DNA of 64,000 nt from Cetobacterium sp050033475 (lineage in GTDB: Bacteria; Fusobacteriota; Fusobacteriia; Fusobacteriales; Fusobacteriaceae): the NCBI RefSeq assembly GCF_050033475.1, contig NZ_CP188323.1:1-64000 (forward strand), read 5' to 3'. The notes under the pieces are model-generated. The model was not told the origin of the DNA, did no database searches, and worked only from the letters and a program-made list of their open reading frames with translations. The translations under genes were made by a program, and so were the position numbers. Below, piece by piece: positions 41,360 through 49,661 of the stretch. Positions within the stretch are counted from its first letter, which is position 1; the number at the start of each line of letters is the position of its first letter.

Positions 41360-43516
41360 ATGAAAAAAGTTTTCTTATTGTTCTTTGTAATTGGTAGTTT
41401 AACAAAGGCCCATGAAATAAAATTACAAGACAGTATAATAACTTCTACAACTGGATTTGAAGAAGGAGTATTAAAGGAAAATAAAAATGTCACAATTATT
41501 TCTAAGGATGATTTACAAAAAAAAGAATACAAAAATCTAGAGGAAGTTTTAAGAGATTCTCCCAACGTTATGATTCAAAAAACATTTTTTGGACCGGTTA
41601 TAGATTTAAGAGGAAATGGAGAAAGAGCTATTTCTAGAGTTAAAGTTTTAGTGGATGGGATAAGTATCAATCCCATAGATGAGTCCATGGGAACTTTACC
41701 TATAAACACTATTCCTGTTAGTACCATAGAAACAATTGAAATTATTCCTGGAGGAGGAGCTGTACTAAATGGTTCTGGAACTGCTGGAGGAGTTGTAAAT
41801 ATTATTACAAAATCATCCCTGAAAAAAAATCATTTCTTTTTAGACTATGGAAATATGTCCTATGGAATCAACAAAATAGTTTTTGGTGGAGGATATAATT
41901 TAAATGATAAATTATATTTAGATTTATCCTATGGTTATTTGAAGGGAAATGGCTATAGGGATGGAGAGAGTATTGAAACAAATAGTTTTAAGGGAACAAT
42001 GATTTATGATATTTCAAAAAATCAAAGACTGAAATTTACTGGTGGGAAATTTTTAGGAAATGAAGATAGTTCAAATAGTATAACAAGGTCTATGTTAAAT
42101 GAAAATAGAAAAAAATCTGGATTTCCAATTGAAAGTAAGAATAATCGACAAAGTTATTCATTAGATTATGAATATAAGATCAACAAAAATTTTACTTTGT
42201 TATCAACCTTTTATTTTCAAAATTATAAAAGAAAATTTATTGAAAATTCTAAAGCAGATTATACAATGGATAAATTTGGGACAATGCCCTTCGATATTTT
42301 TATACCAGAGGTAGAGACTAGATTAAATGGTATTTTCAAGGAAAATTCTCTGGGAGCAAAGATTAGAGGAAAGTATATTTATGCTCAAGATAAAGGAGAA
42401 TTAATATTAGGTTATGATTATAATAAGACAAAGTTAAATAGAAAAACTAATATAACTGGATTTTCTGAAAAATATATAGTAAAAAATATTCCTATTTTTG
42501 GAGATAGGACAATAAATCGTCCAGTAAATTTAAATATAGACATAAATAATAAAATATATAAAGAAACCAATGGAATTTATGGATTAAATAAATATGAGAT
42601 AGTAAAAAATTTACAATTAACCACAGGAATTAGATATGAACATTCATCCTTTGGTGGAGATAGAAATAGTGAATTTTTTCTTAAAACAGAAAGACCTGGA
42701 CATGGTGGTTATAAACCAGAAATAGTTCAAACCAATAGAAGTTTTTCTGATAAAAAATCATCAAATAATTTTGCAGGAGAATTGGGATTAAATTATTCCT
42801 ATAGTGATACAGGAAGTTTTTATGGAAGATATGAAAGAGGTTTTATTTCTCCTATGCCTGGACAAATAACAAATAAGGATTTTAAGGGAGTTTATCATCC
42901 AAATAATTTAAAATCTGAAATTTTTGATACTATAGAAGTTGGAGCGAAGGATTTTATAGGGGGAAGTTTTATTTCTTGGAGTTTATTCAATACAATTAGT
43001 AAAAATGAAATTACTTTGTTAGAGGGAAATTCTCATAATCCAGCTACTAAGTGGTGGTCCTATGAAAATATTGGAAAAACAAGAAGAATTGGAACAGAAA
43101 TATATGGAGAACAATATTTTGAAAAATTCATTTTAAGTGAAGGATTAACATATATTCATACAAAAATAACAGAGGGAAAATATAAAGGAAATAGAGTTCC
43201 CTTGGCACCTAAGGCAAAGTTGAATTTAAATATTGATTATCAGTGGACAGAAAAAATTTCCAGTGGGCTGACTTTTAATTATATTGGAAGTTCAGAAATT
43301 TTAGAATATTCAAGAAAAAATCTACCAAAGAAAAATAAAATTTCAGATTATCATTTTACAGATTTGAGAATTCAATATCAAATAAATAATAATTTTACTT
43401 TAAAGTGTGGAATAAATAACATTTTTAATAGACACTATAATTATTCTGAAACAGAGAGTGGAGTTATTCCCGCCCCAGGTAGGAATTATTATTTAGCTGG
43501 TAGTTTAAAAATTTAA
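41360..43516 (+). CDS. TonB-dependent outer-membrane receptor
   Basis: 718 aa. Signal peptide MKKVFLLFFVIGSLTKA. A plug domain at about residues 25-150 (NVTIISKDDLQKK, LRDSPNVMI, VLVDGISINPIDES, IPGGGAVLNGSGTAGGVVNIIT) is followed by a 22-strand-type barrel and ends in a NIFNRHYNYSE block and YYLAGSLKI, close to FecA/FhuA-like siderophore receptors. It would take up a ferric complex or similar ligand using TonB energy. No TonB/ExbBD or ABC genes are next to it. Ribosome site AAAGGAGA. Confidence 0.88.
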   Translation: MKKVFLLFFVIGSLTKAHEIKLQDSIITSTTGFEEGVLKENKNVTIISKDDLQKKEYKNLEEVLRDSPNVMIQKTFFGPVIDLRGNGERAISRVKVLVDGISINPIDESMGTLPINTIPVSTIETIEIIPGGGAVLNGSGTAGGVVNIITKSSLKKNHFFLDYGNMSYGINKIVFGGGYNLNDKLYLDLSYGYLKGNGYRDGESIETNSFKGTMIYDISKNQRLKFTGGKFLGNEDSSNSITRSMLNENRKKSGFPIESKNNRQSYSLDYEYKINKNFTLLSTFYFQNYKRKFIENSKADYTMDKFGTMPFDIFIPEVETRLNGIFKENSLGAKIRGKYIYAQDKGELILGYDYNKTKLNRKTNITGFSEKYIVKNIPIFGDRTINRPVNLNIDINNKIYKETNGIYGLNKYEIVKNLQLTTGIRYEHSSFGGDRNSEFFLKTERPGHGGYKPEIVQTNRSFSDKKSSNNFAGELGLNYSYSDTGSFYGRYERGFISPMPGQITNKDFKGVYHPNNLKSEIFDTIEVGAKDFIGGSFISWSLFNTISKNEITLLEGNSHNPATKWWSYENIGKTRRIGTEIYGEQYFEKFILSEGLTYIHTKITEGKYKGNRVPLAPKAKLNLNIDYQWTEKISSGLTFNYIGSSEILEYSRKNLPKKNKISDYHFTDLRIQYQINNNFTLKCGINNIFNRHYNYSETESGVIPAPGRNYYLAGSLKI

Positions 43517-43522
43517 GAAATA

Positions 43523-43553
43523 AAAAAAGTCTCTGGCAAAGGAGACTTTTTTT
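43523..43553 (+). terminator. Rho-independent terminator
   Basis: AAAAAAAGTCTC pairs with GAGACTTTTTTT around TGGCAAAG. Confidence 0.85.
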
Positions 43554-43662
43554 ATGTTTCGCAAATGAATAAACCAAAAATCAAGATCAAAGTATTCGGA
43601 GAAAATACTCATCTCATTACAATATATTTATACCAAAAAATATTTTGATTGTCAAATATTTT

Positions 43663-44277
43663 TTAAAGAAATTTTTTAGGAGTGTTCCAAGTTCTCGTGG
43701 AATTAATTTTTTCCTTCTCATAAATGGCCTCAAATAAATCTATATTTAGCAAATTACAAATAGAAATTAAAATAATAAAAACATCTGCCACTTCAGATTC
43801 AATGGAATCACAATCTTTATTTTTACAATTATCAATCAAACTATCTCTTTGATTTTTTCTTATGGCCTTTGCTAATTCCCCAACCTCTTCAATTAAAAAC
43901 ATTAATTTATCTTTAATGGATTGGCTATTAAATCCCCGTTCTTGAAAAGCTTTACCAAAATATTCTTGAAGTTGTTCTAGGGAAGAAGCGGATGTTAAAT
44001 TATTTAATAGCTGGGTTTGGGAAATTATTTTATTGAAATAATCATCTTTTAAAATTGAAAGAACCATTAAATCATAAAATTCTCCGTTGAAAAAAGTTGC
44101 TTGTTTTAAAATTCCTTCAGTTTTAAATCCTAATTTTTTATATAAATGCTGAGCTCTTAGATTATTTAATCTCACATCTAACCAAATTTTTTGGGAATTT
44201 TCTTCTTCCCGTTCTAGATTAATTACAAAATTTAAATCTTCTTCTGTAGTTTTCTTAAGAATTAAATTTATATTCAT
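43663..44277 (-). CDS. Truncated GNAT domain fused to a MazG-like pyrophosphohydrolase
   Basis: 204 aa. Residues 1-30 are the first strand and helix of a GNAT (LILKKTTEEDLNFVINLERE), then the sequence jumps to the GNAT C-terminus (LDVRLNNLRAQHLYKKLGFKTEG), so about 70 residues including the acetyl-CoA loop are missing. From about residue 95 it is MazG-like: LMFLIEEVGELAKAIRK (ExxE) and SIESEVADVFIILI (ExxD), the Mg-binding residues for house-cleaning NTP hydrolysis. The acetyltransferase part should be inactive; the MazG part looks intact. Ribosome site GGAGG. Confidence 0.75.
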   Translation of the reverse strand: MNINLILKKTTEEDLNFVINLEREEENSQKIWLDVRLNNLRAQHLYKKLGFKTEGILKQATFFNGEFYDLMVLSILKDDYFNKIISQTQLLNNLTSASSLEQLQEYFGKAFQERGFNSQSIKDKLMFLIEEVGELAKAIRKNQRDSLIDNCKNKDCDSIESEVADVFIILISICNLLNIDLFEAIYEKEKINSTRTWNTPKKFL

Positions 44278-44413
44278 TTTTCATTTGTCCTCCTGAAATA
44301 AAATTGTGCTATTATAATTATAACCGATAAAAATATTATCTTGGATTTTTCTTTATATGATGATATATATTTAAATATTCAAGAAAAAATTAAAGGAATA
44401 GGGGAGATAAAAA

Positions 44414-44782
44414 ATGGCTTTAAAAACAGAGGAAATTTCAGTTGTAATGTGGAATAAAATTGAAGGAGCAGATAGACATGAGGATATGTTAGCTTCTGAA
44501 GAGATTGTGGAATTGGCTTATGGTGCTAAAAGAGATAAGGTTATTTTTACTAATAAAAGAATTTTAATTATAAATGTTCAAGGGTTGACAGGAAAAAAAG
44601 TTGATTATCATACAATTCCTTATTCAAAAATAGCATCTTTTTCTATTGAAACTTCAGGAACTTTTGATTTAGATTGTGAATTAAAACTTTGGGTTTCAGG
44701 ACTTGCTGGAATTGAAATTAAATTTTTAAAGGGAATTGATATTAAAGAGGTTGGAAGATTATTAGCTTCTAAAACTATGTAG
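44414..44782 (+). CDS. Bacterial PH-domain protein (bPH_1)
   Basis: 122 aa, soluble. Matches the bPH_1 fold: EEIVELAYGAKRDKVIFTNKRILIIN, GKKVDYHTIPYSKIASFSIETSG, FDLDCELKLWVSG. Family proteins form rings and have no known enzymatic role. Ribosome site GGGGAG. The VOC gene begins 11 bases after its stop, so the two are co-transcribed. Confidence 0.88.
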   Translation: MALKTEEISVVMWNKIEGADRHEDMLASEEIVELAYGAKRDKVIFTNKRILIINVQGLTGKKVDYHTIPYSKIASFSIETSGTFDLDCELKLWVSGLAGIEIKFLKGIDIKEVGRLLASKTM

Positions 44783-44792
44783 GTGATTAAAT

Positions 44793-45176
44793 ATGTATTT
44801 AAAAAAAATACATCATGTGGCTATAATAGCTTCTAATTATTGTAAATCTAAGGAATTTTATACGAAAATTTTAAATTTGGAAATAATAAGAGAGACCTAT
44901 AGAAAAGAAAGGGATTCTTATAAATTAGATTTAAAAATAGGAGATAGTGAAATTGAACTATTTTCATTTAATAATTCCCCACCAAGGGCCAGTTATCCTG
45001 AAGCAAGAGGGTTGAGACACCTGGCCTTTGAAGTGGAAAATATTGAGAAAATGGTTGTGTATTTGAAATCTAAAAATGTGATATGTGAACCCATCAGAAT
45101 TGATGAACTTACAGGAAGAAAATTTACTTTCTTTAAGGACCCTGATGAACTTCCTTTAGAAATTTATGAAGGATGA
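44793..45176 (+). CDS. VOC-family (glyoxalase-like) protein, YaeR type
   Basis: 127 aa, two betaalphabetabetabeta units. IHHVAIIASNY (metal-ligand His), ELFSF, GLRHLAFEVENI and the C-terminal DPDELPLEIYE give the four metal positions of the GloA2/YaeR branch. It may act on a small electrophile such as methylglyoxal adducts; substrate not proven. Second gene after the bPH_1 protein; followed by a terminator at 45191-45216. Confidence 0.87.
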   Translation: MYLKKIHHVAIIASNYCKSKEFYTKILNLEIIRETYRKERDSYKLDLKIGDSEIELFSFNNSPPRASYPEARGLRHLAFEVENIEKMVVYLKSKNVICEPIRIDELTGRKFTFFKDPDELPLEIYEG

Positions 45177-45190
45177 TGAAATTATTTAAG

Positions 45191-45216
45191 GAGAAGAGAG
45201 AATCTTCTCTTTTTTA
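45191..45216 (+). terminator. Rho-independent terminator
   Basis: GAGAAGA pairs with TCTTCTC, then seven T. Confidence 0.75.
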
Positions 45217-45441
45217 TTTTAATAAATCTCTTTTAATTTCATCATATTGTTCCTTAGTTATTTCTCCCTTGGCATAACGTTTATTTAAAATATCCAATGC
45301 CGATTCAGAATGATGGATAGAATCCTCATTTTTATTATTTCCAATTGATTTAAGAAAAATGACTATAAAAATAAGAATAACAATGAAACCTAATAGTGGA
45401 AACATCCACATACCTCCCATGTCAAAATAGTCCATATACAT
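45214..45441 (-). CDS. Small membrane protein with SHOCT domain
   Basis: 75 aa. One transmembrane helix (WMFPLLGFIVILIFIVIFL, about residues 12-30), then a linker and a C-terminal SHOCT motif ALDILNKRYAKGEITKEQYDEIK. SHOCT peptides mediate oligomerisation at membranes; function unknown. Ribosome site AGGAGGTGG before ATG. Confidence 0.85.
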   Translation of the reverse strand: MYMDYFDMGGMWMFPLLGFIVILIFIVIFLKSIGNNKNEDSIHHSESALDILNKRYAKGEITKEQYDEIKRDLLK

Positions 45442-45495
45442 AAAACCACCTCCTGTTAAGCTATATTAACAAAAGGTGGTAGATATCCTTTTATA

Positions 45496-46125
45496 CTATT
45501 GGTTTAATTTAATAATATAAAAATTATTTTCTCTTTCATATTTCATTTGTGGATTTAGTGTTTTTACAAAGGATTCAATCCAAGAATCTCTTAAATTATA
45601 AAAAATTTCCACAGAAAGATTTTCTTTTTCCCATATATTTTTATGAACACAATGGGATTTTTTCCAACTAATATGAATTTCATCTTTAGAAATTATTTGA
45701 TCAACTCTATCACAGGGCATTCCATCTAAAAGAAATTCATTGATTTCTCGATAAACTTTTTCAGGGGAATTGATCTCATAAGAAAGTTTTTCTCCATCAA
45801 TAATTCCTTGATTAGAAAATAATTTTTCTAATTTTTTAATATTATCAGGATTATTTTCTAAAAGTATATGAACTAAAAAAGCAACTCGCCCTTCGGTTAT
45901 AAATATTTGTTCTTGAAGCCAACCATGAATGTTATTTAAATCTATAATCTCTTCTAAATTTTTATTTTCAATTCTTTTTCCAAATTTTAAATTCATTTCT
46001 TCTATGATATTTACAGAATCTAATTTTTCATTTTTAATTAATTGTAAAATCAAATCCTCTAGATCATTAAACCATAAAATTTTATTAAACAACCAATAAT
46101 GTATTTTTCCTAAAAATAAACTCAT
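45496..46125 (-). CDS. Conserved hypothetical protein beside DUF1858/hcp
   Basis: 209 aa, soluble. Conserved-looking patches are GKIHYWLFNKI (residues 6-16), NNIHGWLQEQIFITEGR, FLLDGMPCDRVDQI and HISWKKSHCVHKNIW. The His and Cys residues in these patches suggest metal or haem binding. I recall similar proteins beside DUF1858 genes in Clostridia, without known function. It lies 15 bases downstream of the DUF1858 gene on the same strand, so it should share the regulation from the GTAAC palindromes. Confidence 0.7.
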   Translation of the reverse strand: MSLFLGKIHYWLFNKILWFNDLEDLILQLIKNEKLDSVNIIEEMNLKFGKRIENKNLEEIIDLNNIHGWLQEQIFITEGRVAFLVHILLENNPDNIKKLEKLFSNQGIIDGEKLSYEINSPEKVYREINEFLLDGMPCDRVDQIISKDEIHISWKKSHCVHKNIWEKENLSVEIFYNLRDSWIESFVKTLNPQMKYERENNFYIIKLNQ

Positions 46126-46140
46126 TTTGTCTCCTTTAAT

Positions 46141-46329
46141 TTAATTTTGATTTAATTCATCTAAAAGTTTTTCTACAGAAAGTCCATGGATTTCGCAGGC
46201 CTGTTCTAGGGTTTCAAATTGAGAAGAAGGACAACCAATACATCCCATTCCATTTCCCATTAAAATTTGAATTGCATTTGCTTTTGAATCTACTATATCT
46301 TTGATTAAAGTATCTTTAGTTATAATCAT
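46141..46329 (-). CDS. DUF1858 protein
   Basis: 62 aa from ATG 46329, which has AAGGAG 9 bases upstream; the open frame reaches 46392 but the Met at 46338 touches the ribosome site, so 46329 is chosen. Pattern ITKDTLIKDIVDSKANAIQIL then GMGCIGCPSSQFETLEQACEIHGL with the CxxC pair is the DUF1858 (ScdA_N/hybrid-cluster-associated) domain, usually linked with nitrosative stress proteins. Divergent from hcp. Confidence 0.88.
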   Translation of the reverse strand: MIITKDTLIKDIVDSKANAIQILMGNGMGCIGCPSSQFETLEQACEIHGLSVEKLLDELNQN

Positions 46330-46385
46330 ATTTACCATCTCCTTTTTTCTTTTCTTAATTTTACATAATAGAGGAAAAGAAATCA

Positions 46386-46399
46386 GTAACATAAGTTAC
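46386..46399. promoter_or_regulatory. Operator-like palindrome, hcp side 1
   Basis: GTAAC-ATAA-GTTAC, a perfect inverted repeat, 57 bases upstream of the DUF1858 start. It is of the Crp/Fnr-family type; HcpR is the likely regulator by analogy, its gene is not in the window. Confidence 0.65.
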
Positions 46400-46427
46400 T
46401 AAAAAAAAATTATTTTTTTTGTTTTTC

Positions 46428-46441
46428 GTAACCAATGTTAC
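46428..46441. promoter_or_regulatory. Operator-like palindrome, hcp side 2
   Basis: GTAAC-CAAT-GTTAC, same half-sites as the first, centre-to-centre distance 42 bp (four helical turns), 113 bases upstream of hcp. Confidence 0.65.
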
Positions 46442-46553
46442 CGAAAAATAATGAAATTTATTTTATGATTGATGTATTAAAGGAAATAACAAAATTTCAT
46501 AGAAATGAAAAATAATAATAACCGAAAATCAAGAATTAAAGGAGAGTATAAAA

Positions 46554-48221
46554 ATGGAGAAAATGCCAATGTTTTGTTTTCAATGTCAAGAAACAGCAGG
46601 AAATAAAGGATGTTCTGTAATGGGTGTTTGTGGAAAAAAACCTACAACTGCTAATTTACAAGATTTATTAATATATACATTAAAGGGAATTTCAATTTAT
46701 AGAGAAAATGTTCCAATGGAATTAAGAAAAGAATGTAAAGAGATGAATTCTATAGTTGATTATTTCATTACAAATTCTTTATTTATAACAATAACAAATG
46801 CAAATTTTGATGATGATATGATCGCAGCAGAAATTTTAAAAGGATTAGATATAAGAGATAAAGTTAAGGCCTGTGTAGAAAAAATGGGACTATCTGTAAA
46901 AAGATTGAAAGATCACGACGCAACAACTTTTGTTGTTAAAACAAGGGAAGAAATGTTAGAAAAAGCTGTAAAAATTGGAGTTCTTTCAACTGAAAATGAA
47001 GATATCAGATCTCTAAGAGAATTGATTAAATATGGATTAAAAGGAATGGCAGCTTACTATGAGCATGCTGCAAATCTTGGACTTGAAAATTCTGAAATTG
47101 TTATGTTTATAGAAAGAGCTTTAGCTTCAACCTTGGATAATTCCTTAGAAGTTGGAGATTTAGTAAACTTAACTTTAGAAACAGGAAAATATGGTGTGGA
47201 TGCCATGGCTCTATTGGATTCTGCAAATACTGGAAAATTTGGAAATCCAGAAATAACAGAAGTAAATATTGGAGTAGGAAAAAATCCAGGAATTTTAATT
47301 TCAGGACATGATTTAAATGATATTGAGCAACTTTTAGAGCAAACAGAGGGAACAGGAATAGATATATATACCCACTCAGAAATGTTACCAGCTCACTATT
47401 ACCCAAGATTAAAAAAATTCAGTCATCTTGCCGGAAACTATGGAAATGCTTGGTGGAAACAAAAGGAAGAATTCGAAACATTCAATGGACCAATAGTATT
47501 TACAACAAACTGTATTGTGCCACCAAAAGCAGGTGCTTCATATGAAGGAAAAGTATTTACAACAAATGCCACAGGATTCCCTGGTTGGAAAAGAATTCCA
47601 GAGAAAGATGGAAAGAAAGATTTCTCAGAGGTAATAGCTTTAGCTAAAACTTGTGAGGCTCCAAAGGAAATTGAAACAGGAAAAATTATAGGTGGATTTG
47701 CTCATAGTCAAGTATTTGCCTTAGCTGACAAGGTTGTAGAAGCTGTAAAATCAGGAGCAATTAGAAAATTCTATGTAATGGCTGGTTGTGATGGAAGAAT
47801 GAAATCTAGAGAGTATTATACTGAATTTGCTGCAAATCTTCCAAAGGATACAGTAATATTAACAGCTGGATGTGCTAAATACAGATATAACAAATTAAAT
47901 CTTGGAGATATAGGTGGAATTCCAAGAGTCTTAGATGCTGGACAATGTAACGATTCTTATTCATTAGCTTTAATAGCTTTAAAACTTAAGGAAGTTTTCC
48001 AATTAAATGATGTAAATGAATTACCAATTGTTTATAATATAGCTTGGTACGAACAAAAGGCAGTTATAGTTTTACTTGCTTTATTATATTTAGGAGTTAA
48101 AAATATTCATCTTGGACCAACAATTCCAGCTTTCTTATCTGGAAATGTTTTAAAAGTTTTAATTGATAACTTCAATATTGGAACTATTTCCACTGTGGAA
48201 GAAGATTTGAAAAATTTCTAG
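46554..48221 (+). CDS. hcp: Hydroxylamine reductase / hybrid-cluster protein
   Basis: 555 aa. N-terminal cluster motif CFQCQETAGNKGCSVMGVCG (C-x2-C-x8-C-x5-C) and later hybrid-cluster ligands: GHDLN, TNCIVPP, CDGRMKS, LTAGCAKYRYNKL and DAGQCNDSYS. It removes nitric oxide or hydroxylamine and reports nitrosative stress. The two Cys pairs with two- and eight-residue spacing are those of the anaerobe class. Ribosome site AAAGGAGAG. Single gene with a perfect terminator; divergent promoter contains two phased palindromes. Confidence 0.95.
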   Translation: MEKMPMFCFQCQETAGNKGCSVMGVCGKKPTTANLQDLLIYTLKGISIYRENVPMELRKECKEMNSIVDYFITNSLFITITNANFDDDMIAAEILKGLDIRDKVKACVEKMGLSVKRLKDHDATTFVVKTREEMLEKAVKIGVLSTENEDIRSLRELIKYGLKGMAAYYEHAANLGLENSEIVMFIERALASTLDNSLEVGDLVNLTLETGKYGVDAMALLDSANTGKFGNPEITEVNIGVGKNPGILISGHDLNDIEQLLEQTEGTGIDIYTHSEMLPAHYYPRLKKFSHLAGNYGNAWWKQKEEFETFNGPIVFTTNCIVPPKAGASYEGKVFTTNATGFPGWKRIPEKDGKKDFSEVIALAKTCEAPKEIETGKIIGGFAHSQVFALADKVVEAVKSGAIRKFYVMAGCDGRMKSREYYTEFAANLPKDTVILTAGCAKYRYNKLNLGDIGGIPRVLDAGQCNDSYSLALIALKLKEVFQLNDVNELPIVYNIAWYEQKAVIVLLALLYLGVKNIHLGPTIPAFLSGNVLKVLIDNFNIGTISTVEEDLKNF

Positions 48222-48244
48222 AAAAATTAGTAAATATATATGAT

Positions 48245-48274
48245 AGTCACGGAAAATTTTCCGTGACTTTTTTT
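48245..48274 (+). terminator. Rho-independent terminator of hcp
   Basis: AGTCACGGAAAA / TTTTCCGTGACT perfect stem, then a T run. Confidence 0.92.
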
Positions 48275-48401
48275 GTAAGTTGACATATTAATAGGCCTAG
48301 AATATACTCAAAGGAATTAAATATTTATATGTAATTTTTATCAGGTTGCAGTTATATAAATTAAATATTATAATTAATAAAAAAGTATAATGAGGTAAAT
48401 T

Positions 48402-49121
48402 ATGGATAAATTGCAAGAAATATATAAATTAAAAGAAGAATTAGATTCAAGAAGACCTTTAAATCAAGGTGAAATAAAAAGAATTAAAGAAAATTATATT
48501 ATAAAAAATACTTACAATTCCAATGCAATTGAAGGAAATACACTGACAGAAATGGAGACAAGAGTTATTTTAGAAACAGGAATAACTGTAGCTAAAAAAA
48601 CTTTAAGAGAACATTTAGAGGTAAAAAACCATGCAGAAGCTTTACTTTATATAGAAGATTTAAAACAAGAAGTTTTATCTGAATATGATATTAAATCTAT
48701 TCACTCTATTATTTTAGATGGAATTGATAGAAAAAATGCAGGAAAATATAGATCTGTGGATGTTAGAATTGGTGGTGCTACTCATGAAGTTACACCAGCA
48801 CATTTAGTTCCTCAAGAAATGACAGATTTATTAAAATGGTATTCTTCAGAAGAACCAACTATAGATAGAATTATTGAATTTACATGTAGATTTATTAATA
48901 TTCATCCATTTATAGATGGAAATGGAAGAACTTCTAGATTATTAACTAATCTAGAGTTATTAAAACTTGGATATCCTCCAATAACTATTTTAGCTATTGA
49001 TAGATTGGAATATTATCAAGCTTTAGATAAAAGCTATTACAAAGATTACTCTGAGGCATATGAGTTTTATTATAATTGTATTTTAGATAGTTTAAAAGAA
49101 TATTTAGCTTTAACAAGATAA
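48402..49121 (+). CDS. Fic-domain AMPylase-like protein, class II
   Basis: 239 aa. Catalytic motif HPFIDGNGRTSR (about residues 168-179) is complete, with His, Asp and Arg. The inhibitory helix motif SNAIEGN (about 42-48, S-x-x-x-E-G) is N-terminal, so class II, autoinhibited by the Glu that blocks the ATP gamma-phosphate. Target proteins unknown. Not next to an antitoxin gene, as expected for class II. Start ATG has a weak site (GAGG). Confidence 0.9.
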   Translation: MDKLQEIYKLKEELDSRRPLNQGEIKRIKENYIIKNTYNSNAIEGNTLTEMETRVILETGITVAKKTLREHLEVKNHAEALLYIEDLKQEVLSEYDIKSIHSIILDGIDRKNAGKYRSVDVRIGGATHEVTPAHLVPQEMTDLLKWYSSEEPTIDRIIEFTCRFINIHPFIDGNGRTSRLLTNLELLKLGYPPITILAIDRLEYYQALDKSYYKDYSEAYEFYYNCILDSLKEYLALTR

Positions 49122-49153
49122 AAGATATTTAGAAAATTGGAATTAAAATTATA

Positions 49154-49180
49154 TTGACTTTTACTTTTAAAGTGATATCA
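49154..49180 (+). promoter_or_regulatory. Candidate promoter of marR-type operon
   Basis: TTGACT (49154-49159) and TATCAT (49175-49180) with a 15-bp spacer, somewhat short. The 30-bp palindrome begins at the next base. Confidence 0.45.
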
Positions 49181-49210
49181 TTAAATTAAATCGTATACGA
49201 TTTAATTTAA
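49181..49210. promoter_or_regulatory. 30-bp perfect palindrome, probable MarR operator
   Basis: Half-site TTAAATTAAATCGTA repeated in inverse without a gap (ATCGTATACGAT at the centre). It covers the transcription start region 19 bases before the regulator gene, so a bound MarR dimer would block transcription. Confidence 0.75.
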
Positions 49211-49228
49211 ATTTTGAAAGGATATAAT

Positions 49229-49660
49229 ATGATTATTAATTCATATAATTGTTTTAATTTATATAAGATTTCTCGTGGGATAATTAGACTTTATACACCA
49301 TTTTTAGAAAAAATAGGATTGACCTATCCCCAGTATCTAGTTCTTTTAGTTTTGTATGAAAGAAAAGAAATATCATTTAATGATTTGAGTTCTACTTTGG
49401 AATTATCTACAGGAACCCTATCTCCTCTATTGAAAAAAATGATAGATAATGGACTTATTTTAAAGAAAAAATCTCTAGAGGATTCTAGAAAATCTTTTAT
49501 ATTGCTAACTGAAAAATCTATTGAATTGGAAGAAAAGGTTAAGGATGTTCATGAAGAATTTGTGGAACTTTTTAAAATTTCTTCTGATGAAAATATAAAA
49601 ATAACTGAAGTTATAAATATGTTATTGGATAAAGTAAATAATTTTTCAAAGGAGAACTAA
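49229..49660 (+). CDS. MarR-family transcription regulator
   Basis: 143 aa from ATG 49229 (AAAGGA 7 bases upstream); a TTG five codons earlier is less likely. MarR core: LTYPQYLVLLVLYERKEISF, LSSTLELSTGTLSPLLKKM as recognition helix, and wing KKKSLEDSRKSFILLTEK with the usual DxR turn. Cys at residue 8 (NCFNLYK) is in the place of the redox Cys of OhrR-like members. It is 1 base from the oxidoreductase start and both are under the palindrome, so it should repress the pair until an oxidant or electrophile binds. Confidence 0.87.
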   Translation: MIINSYNCFNLYKISRGIIRLYTPFLEKIGLTYPQYLVLLVLYERKEISFNDLSSTLELSTGTLSPLLKKMIDNGLILKKKSLEDSRKSFILLTEKSIELEEKVKDVHEEFVELFKISSDENIKITEVINMLLDKVNNFSKEN

Positions 49661-49661
49661 A

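Noticed and set aside
47107..47406. Minus-strand 99-codon frame inside hcp
   Set aside because: Fully inside a certain gene and Leu/Phe-rich, the usual shadow pattern.
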